DNA of 52,937 bases from an uncultured Lachnospiraceae bacterium (lineage in GTDB: Bacteria > Bacillota > Clostridia > Lachnospirales > Lachnospiraceae), in NCBI GenBank assembly GCA_949743325.1, contig CATJTQ010000068.1, positions 1 to 52,937 of the forward strand, written 5' to 3'. Under the pieces are notes generated by a model. That model was not told where the DNA came from and made no database searches. It worked only from the letters and a program-made list of their open reading frames with translations. Positions 18,187-27,008 of the stretch are shown one piece after another. The position numbers and the translations under genes are program-made. Each line of letters starts with the position of its first letter. Position 1 is the first letter of the stretch.

Positions 18187-18945
18187 GTGATTAGTTTGGA
18201 GAATATTAGATTAAGAGAGCTTCTTAAAAAAGTGGCGGAAAAGGAAATAAGTATAGATGAGGCAGAACTAAGACTTAAAGCGGCGCCTTTTGAAGATTTA
18301 GGTTTTGCAAAATTAGACTATCACAGGGAGATAAGACAGGGGGCTGCTGAAGTAATATACGGCGCCGGCAAGACAAAAGAGCAAATCTATGAAATAGTAA
18401 AAGCATTTTTAGATAAGGGTCAAAGAAATGTGCTTATTACAAGAATGAGCGAGGAAGCGGCATATTATTGTAAGGAAAGATTGTCGTTGGATTATGATAG
18501 AATAAGTAAGGTTGGTATTGTTGGAGATATCCCAAAACCTGATGGAGATGGAAAAATTGTTGTTGCTACAGGAGGTACAAGTGATATTCCTGTGGCGATG
18601 GAAGCTGTGCTGACTGCCGAAGTGCTTGGAAATGAAGTAGTAAAGCTGTTTGATGTAGGAGTTGCAGGAATACACAGACTTTTAAATTATTCACAAGAGC
18701 TGATGAGTGCAAGAGTAATTATAGCAATTGCTGGTATGGAGGGAGCATTGGCAAGCGTAATAGGTGGACTTGCAGACTGTCCGGTTATTGCGGTTCCAAC
18801 AAGTGTAGGCTACGGAGCTTCTTTCGGCGGTATTTCAGCATTGCTGTCAATGCTAAATTCATGTGCCAGCGGGGTTTCAGTAGTAAATATTGATAATGGG
18901 TTTGGCGCCGGATATCTGGCAAGTATGATAAATCACTGTAAATAA
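18187..18945 (+). CDS. larB: LarB, nicotinate adenine dinucleotide carboxylase
   Basis: A 252-residue protein of the AIR-carboxylase-like family. LarB carboxylates the pyridinium ring of nicotinic acid adenine dinucleotide and releases AMP, the first step toward the nickel-pincer cofactor. The family core is VVATGGTSDIPVAMEA (about residues 119-134), then AGMEGALASVIGG and PTSVGYGASFGG. Start is taken as GTG 18187; TTG 18196 is an alternative, and neither has a strong ribosome-binding site. The position between larE and larC confirms the assignment. Confidence 0.92.
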   Translation: MISLENIRLRELLKKVAEKEISIDEAELRLKAAPFEDLGFAKLDYHREIRQGAAEVIYGAGKTKEQIYEIVKAFLDKGQRNVLITRMSEEAAYYCKERLSLDYDRISKVGIVGDIPKPDGDGKIVVATGGTSDIPVAMEAVLTAEVLGNEVVKLFDVGVAGIHRLLNYSQELMSARVIIAIAGMEGALASVIGGLADCPVIAVPTSVGYGASFGGISALLSMLNSCASGVSVVNIDNGFGAGYLASMINHCK

Positions 18946-19042
18946 GGGTGTATTTGAATATATCTATTAGTATTTGACTAATGTGTAAGTTCAGTGTACA
19001 TATTTGATAAAAGTTGTGATGGTAAATATGAAAGGAAAACAT

Positions 19043-20308
19043 ATGAAAACAATATATTTTCAGTGTAATATGGGAGCTGCGGGAGATATGCTTATGGCAT
19101 CATTGTTAGAGCTGCTTGACAAACCGGAGATTTTTATTGATAAGCTTAATGCTCTCAATATACCAAAGATTCATATCAGTTATAATAAAGCAGAAAAGTG
19201 CGGTATTGTCGGTACTAATATGGTTGTAAAAGTTGACGGTGTTGAGGAAGATAATATTATATATAAAGGGAATCATAAGCATTCAGATACGGAACATAAG
19301 CAATTTCATAGTTCTCACATTAATTTGCCTGATAAACATAACCATGAAAATAAAGCGCACAGTCATTCAAAGTTAAAAGATATCTGTCAATTAATAGATA
19401 ATCTTGAAATACCAGCAAAAGTAAAAGAAGATGCCCAAAATATATATAAGATTATTGCTGATGCTGAAAGTAAGGTTCATAACAGAGAGTTGGGCGATAT
19501 ACATTTTCATGAAGTGGGTACAATGGATGCAGTGGCGGATATAGTTGGCGTATGTCTGTTAATAAATGAAATTTCACCAGATAAAATTATTGCTTCGCCA
19601 ATTAATGTTGGAAGCGGGCAAGTGCGCTGCGCCCATGGAATTTTGCCAGTTCCTGCTCCGGCGACTACGCTAATTCTTAAAGGAGTGCCTATCTACAGTG
19701 GCAATATAGAGGGAGAACTTTGCACTCCTACAGGTGCGGCGCTGTTAAAATATTTTACTGATGAGTTTATGGACATGCCTCAAATTAGAATCGAGAAGAT
19801 TGGTTATGGTATGGGAAAAAAAGATTTCAATGCAGTTAATTGTGTCAGATGTATTTTAGGAGAGGTTGACGGAGATGCTGAAAGTATAGTGGAACTTTGC
19901 TGTAACCTTGATGATATGACAGGCGAGGCTATAGGATATGCAGTGGAAGTTTTGTTTAATAATGGGGCTTTAGATGTATATACTACTTCAATCGGGATGA
20001 AGAAAAACCGCCCGGGGACAATGCTCTCATGTATGTGCAGAATAGAAGACAGGCAGAAATTTGTTTCTCTTATATTTAAACATACGACTACTATCGGGAT
20101 CAGACAGTATGAGTGCGGTCGTTATACTTTGAGCAGAACAATGATAAGCAGGGAGACAGAACTGGGTATTGTTGAGTTTAAGAGGGTGGAAGGATATGAA
20201 ATTATCAGAGAAAAGGCGGAGTATGAAAGCGTTAAAGAAATTGCAGATAAAAATAACTTATCATTTGCAGACGTAATACACAAGGTATACCCAAAGGGCA
20301 CACCGTAA
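19043..20308 (+). CDS. larC: LarC, nickel insertion protein (single-frame form)
   Basis: A 421-residue cyclometallase that inserts nickel into the dithiolated pyridinium nucleotide to complete the LarA cofactor. The N-terminus FQCNMGAAGDMLMASL is diagnostic. Residues 78-109 hold nine histidines, a nickel-storage type stretch. In Lactobacillus plantarum larC is split into larC1/larC2 joined by a programmed frameshift; here one continuous frame encodes it. ATG 19043 is preferred over 19004 because AAAGGA lies just before it. The last nine codons (413-421) and the stop lie in a repeat that begins exactly at 20279. Confidence 0.92.
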   Translation: MKTIYFQCNMGAAGDMLMASLLELLDKPEIFIDKLNALNIPKIHISYNKAEKCGIVGTNMVVKVDGVEEDNIIYKGNHKHSDTEHKQFHSSHINLPDKHNHENKAHSHSKLKDICQLIDNLEIPAKVKEDAQNIYKIIADAESKVHNRELGDIHFHEVGTMDAVADIVGVCLLINEISPDKIIASPINVGSGQVRCAHGILPVPAPATTLILKGVPIYSGNIEGELCTPTGAALLKYFTDEFMDMPQIRIEKIGYGMGKKDFNAVNCVRCILGEVDGDAESIVELCCNLDDMTGEAIGYAVEVLFNNGALDVYTTSIGMKKNRPGTMLSCMCRIEDRQKFVSLIFKHTTTIGIRQYECGRYTLSRTMISRETELGIVEFKRVEGYEIIREKAEYESVKEIADKNNLSFADVIHKVYPKGTP

Positions 20309-20412
20309 TACAAGCCCCTGCGGGGCAGGGAAACAGCTTCGCAGTTTCACAAGGTATACCCAAAGGGCACACCGTAATACAAGCCCCTGCGGGGAAAGGG
20401 CAAACCGTAATA
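20279..20412. repeat. Dispersed palindromic repeat, tandem copies
   Basis: A 47-bp exact direct repeat (20279-20325 and 20348-20394, 69-bp period). Each copy has AAGGTATACC, GGGCACACCGTAATAC and the hairpin GCCCC-TGC-GGGGC. Between them sits GAAACAGCTTCGCAGTTTC, a near-perfect hairpin. A third partial GGGCAAACCGTAAT is at 20398-20411. The core matches the copy at 7541-7591. Short minus-strand ORFs across it are repeat artefacts. The first copy reaches into the larC coding region. Confidence 0.85.
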
Positions 20413-20458
20413 ATTAAGTGGATAATCAAAGACTGCACAGCGTCTGTCGGAGGTAGAT

Positions 20459-22057
20459 ATGAAGAAAAAATTATCGGCATTATGTATTGTATTAATATTT
20501 GTATGTTTAAGTTTCTGCGGCTGCAGTGACAGTAATAGTAAAGCAAATGGTAAAGTAAAGAAAGATGAGGTAATAGTGGCGATGCCTGTATCATCAGAGC
20601 CGGAAGCAGGGTTTAATCCGGTATATGGTTGGGGAGCTGGGGAACATGTGCATGAGCCTTTAATACAAAGCACATTGTTTTATACAACATCAGATTTAGG
20701 TATTGAATTAGATTTAGCAGAGAGCTGTATAATAAGCGAGGATGGACTTACATGGACAATAACTGTTCGAGATGATGTTAAATTTACCGATGGTGATAGA
20801 CTTACGGCGGAGGATGTTGCCTTTACATATAATAAGTGCCGTGATGAGAGTTCTGTAAATGACTTTTCTATGTTAAAGGAAGCGATTGCTGTTGATAAGT
20901 CAACAGTTGAATTTCATCTTAAATATCCGTTTTCATCATGGTATTATACAATGGCTGTAACAGGTATAGTGCCGAAACATGCTTATAATGAAAGTTATGG
21001 AGAGAATCCGATAGGATCAGGCAAATATATAATGAAGCAGTGGGATGCAGGTCAGCAGGTTATTTTTGAAGCAAATCCTGATTATTACGGGAAAGAGCCT
21101 AATGTAAAAAAGCTGACGGTTATTTTTATGGAAGAGGATACAGCGCTTGCCGCAGCTCAGGCTGGAGAGGTTGATGTTGTGTATACAGCAGCCTCCTATG
21201 CGGACTTAAAAGTTGACGGTTATAGCTTGTTTAAAGCAGAAACTGTGGATAACAGAGGATTTAACCTTCCTGCGGTAAAACGTCATACTGATAATAAGGG
21301 TACAGTTATTGGCAATAATTTTACTGCGGATGTTGAAGTGCGCAGGGCAATAAATATTGGAATTGACCGTGACCGTGTAATAGATGATGTATTAAATGGT
21401 TATGGTTGTGCAGCTTACAGTGTGTGTGATAAAATGCCTTGGTACAATGGCGAAGCTGAGGTGGCCTATAATCCTGACAAGGCAAAAGAGATATTAGACA
21501 ATGCGGGCTGGAAAACTGATAGTTCGGGAGTTCGTTCCAAAGACGGAGTTATCGCTGAATTTAAATTACTTTATCCAAGTTCTGATTCAGTCAGACAAGC
21601 TCTGGCTGAGAGTGTAAAAAATCAATTAGAAAAAATTGGAATTAAAGTGACAACAGAGGGAGTCGGCTGGGATACAGCATATACCAGGGCTTTGTCAGAT
21701 CCGCTTATTTGGGGTTGGGGAGCACACACACCGATGGAATTATACAATATTTATCATACTGATAATAGTACGGGCTATGCAGTCTATTCTCCTTATAGCA
21801 ACGATATCACAGATAAATATATGGATGACGCTATGTCTGAGACTGATTTAAATAAATCTTATGAGTTATGGAAGAAGGCTCAGTGGGATGGTACAACAGG
21901 AATTACGCAGCAAGGAGATATTCCGTGGATTTGGCTGTGCAATATTGAGCATTTATACTTTGTAAGAGATAATCTTAAAATTGCAGAGCAGAAAATACAT
22001 CCGCATGGACATGGATGGTCTATTGTAAATAATGTAGATATGTGGAGCTGGGAGTAA
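20459..22057 (+). CDS. ABC transporter substrate-binding lipoprotein, probable nickel binding (NikA-like)
   Basis: A 532-residue family-5 (peptide/nickel) solute-binding protein. A hydrophobic signal ends at SFCGCSDSN, with Cys22 the likely lipidated residue, so it would be tethered outside the membrane. The core has DGLTWTITVRDDVKFTDGD and LTAEDVAFTYNK. The metal-friendly segments GAGEHVHEPL (about residue 60-69) and HPHGHGWS near the C-terminus support a metal ligand over a peptide. GGAGGT (20449-20454) sets the ATG. It heads a five-gene importer directly after larEBC, which is the main reason for proposing nickel; binding of another metal or peptide is possible. Confidence 0.8.
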   Translation: MKKKLSALCIVLIFVCLSFCGCSDSNSKANGKVKKDEVIVAMPVSSEPEAGFNPVYGWGAGEHVHEPLIQSTLFYTTSDLGIELDLAESCIISEDGLTWTITVRDDVKFTDGDRLTAEDVAFTYNKCRDESSVNDFSMLKEAIAVDKSTVEFHLKYPFSSWYYTMAVTGIVPKHAYNESYGENPIGSGKYIMKQWDAGQQVIFEANPDYYGKEPNVKKLTVIFMEEDTALAAAQAGEVDVVYTAASYADLKVDGYSLFKAETVDNRGFNLPAVKRHTDNKGTVIGNNFTADVEVRRAINIGIDRDRVIDDVLNGYGCAAYSVCDKMPWYNGEAEVAYNPDKAKEILDNAGWKTDSSGVRSKDGVIAEFKLLYPSSDSVRQALAESVKNQLEKIGIKVTTEGVGWDTAYTRALSDPLIWGWGAHTPMELYNIYHTDNSTGYAVYSPYSNDITDKYMDDAMSETDLNKSYELWKKAQWDGTTGITQQGDIPWIWLCNIEHLYFVRDNLKIAEQKIHPHGHGWSIVNNVDMWSWE

Positions 22058-22109
22058 TCCTATTGTGCAGGGGATTGACTTAATCTAAGAAAAAGACGGG
22101 TATTATATT

Positions 22110-23117
22110 TTGAGAGACATAATTGTATACTTAATAAAAAAATTTATCAGGCTGTCGATGCTCTTAATTTCAGTAAGTCTTTGTTCATTTTTATTAATGA
22201 ATGCGTCGCCAATTGATCCGTTATCGGCTAATGTGGGTCAGGCGGCGCTTGGGCAGATGAGCCGGGAACATATTGAAAAGCTTGAAAGTTACTGGGGCAG
22301 TAAGGAACCGCCTGTGAAGAGATTTATAACTTGGGGAAAGGACTTTATAAGCGGAGATATGGGAATCTCTCTTATATATAAGAGACCCGTATCTAAGATT
22401 ATTGCGGAGAGATTAAAAAACTCATTTATTTTAATGCTGACAGCATGGATAATATCAGGGGTTATAGGTTTTATTCTCGGCTGTATAAGCGGAATGAATG
22501 AGGGGAAATTAATTGATAAAATAATTAAATGCTATTGTCTTATTGTCTCATCAGCTCCTGTTTTTTATTTAGCTATGATTTTATTGCTTGTTTTCTCTGT
22601 GTGGCTGAAAGTGTTACCTATAGGTTTTTTTGCGCCTATCGGAGTCAAGTCAGAAGATGTTACTTTAATGGATATGCTTCACCATGCTGTGTTACCGGCA
22701 GTTACTTTGTCAATTACCGGCGTTTCCAGTGTGGCAATTCACACGAGAGAAAAGATGATTGATATAATGGAAAGTGATTTCGTGCTTTTTGCAGCTGCCA
22801 GAGGTGAGAGCAGATGGCAGATTTTTAAGAATCATTGTTTTAGAAATGTGTTGGCTCCGGCAATAATGCTGCAATTTGCTCAGATAAGTGAAATTTTTGG
22901 AGGTTCAGTAATTGTGGAGCAGGTATTTTCATATCCGGGATTGGGAAATATTGCGGTTAATGCAGGTCTTGGGAGTGATTTGCCGCTCTTGCTTGCAATA
23001 ACTGTAATTAGTGCGGCAATTGTCTTTTTTGGTAATTTAGCCGCTGATACTGTGCAGCATATTGTTGACCCGACAATAAGACGGGGAGGGCTTAATAATG
23101 TTAGCATCTTGGAATAA
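22110..23117 (+). CDS. ABC importer permease (NikB/DppB-like)
   Basis: A 335-residue inner-membrane permease with about six helices. The N-terminus IVYLIKKFIRLSMLLISVSL and the cytoplasmic EAA loop (FAAARGESRWQIFKNHCFRN, followed by VLAPAIM) are typical of DppB/NikB proteins that pair with a DppC/NikC subunit. Start is TTG 22110; no good ribosome-binding site is visible, so expression may depend on coupling to the upstream gene, 52 bp away. The reading frame overlaps the next permease by 20 bp. Substrate by context is nickel. Confidence 0.87.
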   Translation: MRDIIVYLIKKFIRLSMLLISVSLCSFLLMNASPIDPLSANVGQAALGQMSREHIEKLESYWGSKEPPVKRFITWGKDFISGDMGISLIYKRPVSKIIAERLKNSFILMLTAWIISGVIGFILGCISGMNEGKLIDKIIKCYCLIVSSAPVFYLAMILLLVFSVWLKVLPIGFFAPIGVKSEDVTLMDMLHHAVLPAVTLSITGVSSVAIHTREKMIDIMESDFVLFAAARGESRWQIFKNHCFRNVLAPAIMLQFAQISEIFGGSVIVEQVFSYPGLGNIAVNAGLGSDLPLLLAITVISAAIVFFGNLAADTVQHIVDPTIRRGGLNNVSILE

Positions 23118-23922
23118 CAGAAAGGCTCTTCTTGCCAAGACTATCATTTTAACAGTTTTTTTGATTATTATAAGTATAGGCGGCATCTTTATGGAAGAAG
23201 CAGCATTGGAGACAGATTTTTCCAGAAAAAATTTGTCTCCTTGTTTTAAATATTTATTTGGAACGGATAATTTAGGAAGAGATATGTTTGCGCGTACTAT
23301 GTGCGGATTATCTGCAAGTATTAGAATAGGGATTCTTGCCTCAGCTTTTAGCAGTGTTATTGCTCTTGTATTTGGGATTGCTGCGGCGCTGGGAAAGAGA
23401 ATTGATTTTATTGTCAATTTTTTAATAGATTTAATAATGAGTGTTCCGCATATTCTTTTTTTGATAATTATAAGTTTGTGTTTTGGAAAAGGAGTAAGAG
23501 GTGTTGTTATAGGACTTTCCTTAACGCATTGGACTTCTTTGGCAAGAGTTATCAGAGCAGAGGTTGTGCAGCTTAAGCAGCAGCCGTACATAAAAATTTC
23601 CGGTAAGCTTGGAAAGGGAAAATTATACATTGCGTTTCAGCATATGCTGCCTCATGTTTTTCCTCAATTTGCAGCTGGTCTTGTGTTAATGTTTCCACAT
23701 GCGGTTCTGCATGAAGCCTCCATTACATTTCTTGGTTTTGGATTATCCAATGAGCAGCCGGCTATTGGAGTTATACTTTCTGAGTCAACTAAGTATTTAG
23801 TTAGCGGAATGTGGTGGCTTGCATTTTTTCCGGGGGTAATGCTAGTTATTGTTGTGATTTGCTTTTATGCGGCAGGCAATAATTTAAGAAAAGTTTTAAA
23901 TTCGGCGAGTGCTCATAACTGA
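23098..23922 (+). CDS. ABC importer permease (NikC/DppC-like)
   Basis: A 274-residue permease, the second membrane subunit. It has the DppC hallmark FGTDNLGRDMFARTMCG (about residues 60-76), five or six helices, an EAA-like loop (GKLGKGKLYIAFQHMLPHV) and the family motif HEASITFLGFG. ATG 23098 overlaps the end of the previous permease by 20 bp. After this gene a 131-bp gap without a clear terminator separates it from the ATPase genes. Confidence 0.87.
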   Translation: MLASWNNRKALLAKTIILTVFLIIISIGGIFMEEAALETDFSRKNLSPCFKYLFGTDNLGRDMFARTMCGLSASIRIGILASAFSSVIALVFGIAAALGKRIDFIVNFLIDLIMSVPHILFLIIISLCFGKGVRGVVIGLSLTHWTSLARVIRAEVVQLKQQPYIKISGKLGKGKLYIAFQHMLPHVFPQFAAGLVLMFPHAVLHEASITFLGFGLSNEQPAIGVILSESTKYLVSGMWWLAFFPGVMLVIVVICFYAAGNNLRKVLNSASAHN

Positions 23923-24053
23923 TATGTGCAGCTAAAAAACTAAAACGCTGATAAGCAAATATTTATTACTGCGGGCAATGGTTAAGTGTATGGCTTGCAT
24001 GTGCATTTGGATAACGTTACGATATATTTGACAAGATAAGGTTGATATATTTA

Positions 24054-24845
24054 ATGAATAAGAGAAAAGTTTTAGAAATTAAAAATTTGAAAATCAGTTT
24101 TACTCAGTATGATAAAATGTTTTCTAAGAAAGAGGCTGTGCCGGTTGATAATTTGAGTTTAACAGTCTATGAGGGGCAGATAACAGCTATAATTGGCGCT
24201 TCAGGTTCAGGGAAAAGTCTTTTAACACATGCCGTACTTGGTATTCTGCCATATAATGCAAAGGTTACAGGTGAAATTTTTTATAGAAACGAGATATTAA
24301 ACTATGATAGGCAGAAAAAACTCCGCGGAAAAGAGATTGTTCTTGTTCCGCAGAGCATATCATATCTTGACCCATTGATGAAGCTTGGAAAACAAATTTT
24401 AAAAGGTTCTAAGAAACCATCGCGTGTTGACAGACTTACAGAAATTTTTCATAATTTTTCATTGAAAGATGAAGTAAAAGAGCAGTATCCATTTGAGATG
24501 TCAGGAGGAATGACAAGAAGGATTTTAATATCTACTGCGTTGATTGAGAATCCAAAACTTGTGCTTGCGGACGAACCGACTCCCGGACTTGATTTAGAGA
24601 TGGCAACAAGGGTTATGAGTCATTTCAGAGAGATGGCGCAGACAGGAGCGGCGGTTTTAATTATAACACATGATATTGAACTGGCAGTAAAGACATGCGA
24701 CAGAATAGTTATTTTTAATGAAGGTACTGTTATAGAGGAAGCTTCGGCTCAGGAATTTATGGATGCCGATAAATTAAAGCATCCGTATGCAAAAGCGCTT
24801 GTTGAGGCAATGCCAAGCAACGGTTTTAAGAGGTTTGATTTATGA
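24054..24845 (+). CDS. ABC importer ATPase 1 (NikD/DppD-like)
   Basis: A 263-residue nucleotide-binding subunit. Walker A is GASGSGKSL, the signature is MSGGMTRR, Walker B is LVLADEPTPGLD and the switch histidine is in IITHDIELA. The signature serine-glycine pair is kept although the usual glutamine after it is methionine. ATG 24054 is chosen; TTG 24042 would add four residues and sits on the AAGG site. It overlaps the next ATPase gene by 4 bp (ATGA). Confidence 0.87.
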   Translation: MNKRKVLEIKNLKISFTQYDKMFSKKEAVPVDNLSLTVYEGQITAIIGASGSGKSLLTHAVLGILPYNAKVTGEIFYRNEILNYDRQKKLRGKEIVLVPQSISYLDPLMKLGKQILKGSKKPSRVDRLTEIFHNFSLKDEVKEQYPFEMSGGMTRRILISTALIENPKLVLADEPTPGLDLEMATRVMSHFREMAQTGAAVLIITHDIELAVKTCDRIVIFNEGTVIEEASAQEFMDADKLKHPYAKALVEAMPSNGFKRFDL

Positions 24846-25447
24846 TTTTGGAAGCAAAAAATATTACATATAAATATAGAAGGGACAGTAAATATATTTA
24901 CAGAGATTTCAGTATTAAGGTGGAGAGCGGCAGCAGGCTTGGAGTAATTGCTCCAAGCGGGTTTGGTAAAACTACATTATGTAAACTTCTTTCTGGTTAT
25001 GAAAAGCCTTTATCCGGCAAGGTGCTGTTAGATGGAAAAAATCTTTTGTCATATAAAGGCTACTGTCCGGTACAGATGATTTGGCAGCAGCCGGAGATAG
25101 CAGTTAATCCACGTATTAAGATGAGGAGTATACTTGCTGAAGGTGATAATTTAAGAGAAAGTTTATTAGAAGATTTAGGTATTAAAGATGAGTGGATGGA
25201 TAGGTATCCGCAGGAGTTGTCGGGCGGAGAATTGCAGCGGTTTTGTATAGCCAGAGCTCTAGGGGAGAAGACAAAATTTCTGCTTGCTGATGAGATAACA
25301 ACTATGCTTGATATGGTTACTCAGAGCGGAATTTGGCATTTTCTTATTGAAGAGACAGTCAGACGCAATATTGGGATGGTAATAGTAAGTCACAATAGAC
25401 CGCTGCTTGAGCATGTGTGTACTGAAATTTACAATCTTTGTCAATAA
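24842..25447 (+). CDS. ABC importer ATPase 2 (NikE/DppF-like)
   Basis: A 201-residue nucleotide-binding subunit, shorter than the usual 260 or more because it lacks a C-terminal extension. Walker A is APSGFGKTT, the signature is LSGGELQRF, Walker B is FLLADEITTMLD and the switch histidine is in VIVSHNRPLLEH. It is the last gene of the importer. Together with the other ATPase it should form the NikDE-type heterodimer. The short length resembles NikE-type proteins of nickel and cobalt systems in Clostridia, but this is memory, not a search. Confidence 0.85.
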   Translation: MILEAKNITYKYRRDSKYIYRDFSIKVESGSRLGVIAPSGFGKTTLCKLLSGYEKPLSGKVLLDGKNLLSYKGYCPVQMIWQQPEIAVNPRIKMRSILAEGDNLRESLLEDLGIKDEWMDRYPQELSGGELQRFCIARALGEKTKFLLADEITTMLDMVTQSGIWHFLIEETVRRNIGMVIVSHNRPLLEHVCTEIYNLCQ

Positions 25448-25451
25448 TCTA

Positions 25452-25510
25452 TTGAAAAATATTTTTAAATACGGTATTATATAACAACAGGCTCATTGGA
25501 GGCCTGTTTT
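25452..25510 (+). promoter_or_regulatory. Candidate promoter and 5' hairpin for the MATE gene
   Basis: TTGAAA (25452-25457), 17 nt, then TATTAT (25475-25480). A hairpin AACAGGC/GCCTGTT (25486-25492 and 25502-25508) begins at about the transcription start and is followed by TTTATATTG. It could instead be the terminator of the nickel operon; both readings are possible. Confidence 0.45.
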
Positions 25511-25545
25511 ATATTGTCAATTTGTTTGTGGATAGGAGGTTAATT

Positions 25546-26907
25546 ATGGAAGATAAGACACAAAAGATTTTCAGAGATGCACCTGTACCAAAAGCAGTGC
25601 TTCTCAATGTACTGCCGTCTATAGTTAGTATGCTGATGATACTTGTGTACAATTTAGCAGATACATTTTTTATAGGAAAGACAAAAGACCCGCTGATGGT
25701 AGCGGCGGTCTCTTTGGCAACACCGGCGTTTCTTTTATTTATGGCAATAGGTATGTTGTTTGGAATAGGCGGAACTTCCCTTATCAGCCGTATGCTCGGC
25801 GAGGGTAAGCAGGAAATCGCAAAAAAAACGTCAGCTTTTTGTTTTTGGACAAGTTTTATAATCGGAGTGATTGCTCTTATAGTTATTTTAATTTTTAGAG
25901 TTCCAATATGCAGATTAATTGGAGCGAGTGATGATACAATTGATTATACAGTTCAATATTTAACTATTGTTGCGTTTGGAATACCTTTTCTTATAATAAG
26001 TAATGCATTTAGTAATATTATACGTTCAGAGGGACAGGCTAACAAGGCGATGATGGGTATGATAATAGGAAATCTTATCAATATTGTACTTGACCCGGTA
26101 ATGATTCTTGGACTTCATTGGAATGTTGCCGGTGCAGCAGTTGCTACAGTGCTGGGAAATATTTTTTCCGCTGTTTTTTATTTAGCCCATCTGTTATCAA
26201 AAAAATCTCTGTTGTCAATTAAACCAAAAGATTATTCAGTTGAGAAAAGAATAGTGCTTGGAGTGTTTGCAATTGGTATTCCTGCTTCGCTTAACAGTAT
26301 TTTAATGAGTGTTTCTAATATTGTAATAAATACATTTATGGCTAAACATGGAGATTTGCAGCTTGCAGGTCTTGGCGTGGCAATGAAAGTAAATATGATA
26401 GCAGTAATGCTTTTAATTGGTGTGGGTACAGGTATACAGCCGCTTCTGGGATATTGTTTCGGAGCCGGCAACAGAAAGAGATACAAGTCTGTGCTGCTTT
26501 TTGCTACAGGATTTGCATTGTGTTTAAGTTGTGTGATGACGGCAATATGTTATCTTGGCGCGGCGCCTCTTGCGAGAGCTTTTTTGGATAATGACAAAGC
26601 GTTTGCATATGCATTTAGTTTCTCAAGAATATATATAATGTCTGGTCCGATACTTGGTATATTATTTGTATTTATGAATGCGATACAGTCAATGGGGGCT
26701 GCAGTCCCTTCACTGATTTTGTCTGTAAGCCGACAGGGGATAATTTATTTTCCGATACTTATAACAATAAGTATTATAAGTAATACGCCTACACATCTTG
26801 CAATGACGCAGCCTATAACGGACTATATAGCGGCAGCATTGTCAGTTATTTTATTTGTAGGCGCATACAAGAAGATTTTTAAAGATAAGCTTCCAAGTAC
26901 AGCGTAG
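25546..26907 (+). CDS. MATE family multidrug/sodium antiporter
   Basis: A 453-residue exporter with about twelve hydrophobic helices, arranged as two homologous halves, expected to expel cationic compounds in exchange for Na+ or H+. The start of helix 1 (VLLNVLPSIVSMLMILVYNLADTFF) and the GIGGTSLISRMLGEGK segment are typical of the clostridial DinF/MepA-like branch. AGGAGGT (25534-25540) lies 5 nt before ATG 25546, which is preferred over the upstream in-frame start at 25522. A terminator follows at once, so it is probably a single-gene unit. The substrate is not predictable. Confidence 0.9.
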   Translation: MEDKTQKIFRDAPVPKAVLLNVLPSIVSMLMILVYNLADTFFIGKTKDPLMVAAVSLATPAFLLFMAIGMLFGIGGTSLISRMLGEGKQEIAKKTSAFCFWTSFIIGVIALIVILIFRVPICRLIGASDDTIDYTVQYLTIVAFGIPFLIISNAFSNIIRSEGQANKAMMGMIIGNLINIVLDPVMILGLHWNVAGAAVATVLGNIFSAVFYLAHLLSKKSLLSIKPKDYSVEKRIVLGVFAIGIPASLNSILMSVSNIVINTFMAKHGDLQLAGLGVAMKVNMIAVMLLIGVGTGIQPLLGYCFGAGNRKRYKSVLLFATGFALCLSCVMTAICYLGAAPLARAFLDNDKAFAYAFSFSRIYIMSGPILGILFVFMNAIQSMGAAVPSLILSVSRQGIIYFPILITISIISNTPTHLAMTQPITDYIAAALSVILFVGAYKKIFKDKLPSTA

Positions 26908-26914
26908 CGTTATT

Positions 26915-26942
26915 AGGGCATAATGTAATTTATGCCCTTTAT
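26915..26942 (+). terminator. Terminator after the MATE gene
   Basis: A perfect 9-bp stem, AGGGCATAA/TTATGCCCT (26915-26923 and 26930-26938), with a 6-nt loop and a T-rich tail. Confidence 0.8.
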
Positions 26943-27008
26943 GTATATTCTGATAAAGTATGGAAAAAATTATTAATACAATATTTTATAAGAAAGAGAG
27001 AAGCTATT

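Noticed and set aside
20232-20673. Minus-strand open frames with repeated VPFGYTL-type segments
   Set aside because: They arise from the tandem repeat at 20279-20412 and run antisense to larC and the binding-protein gene.
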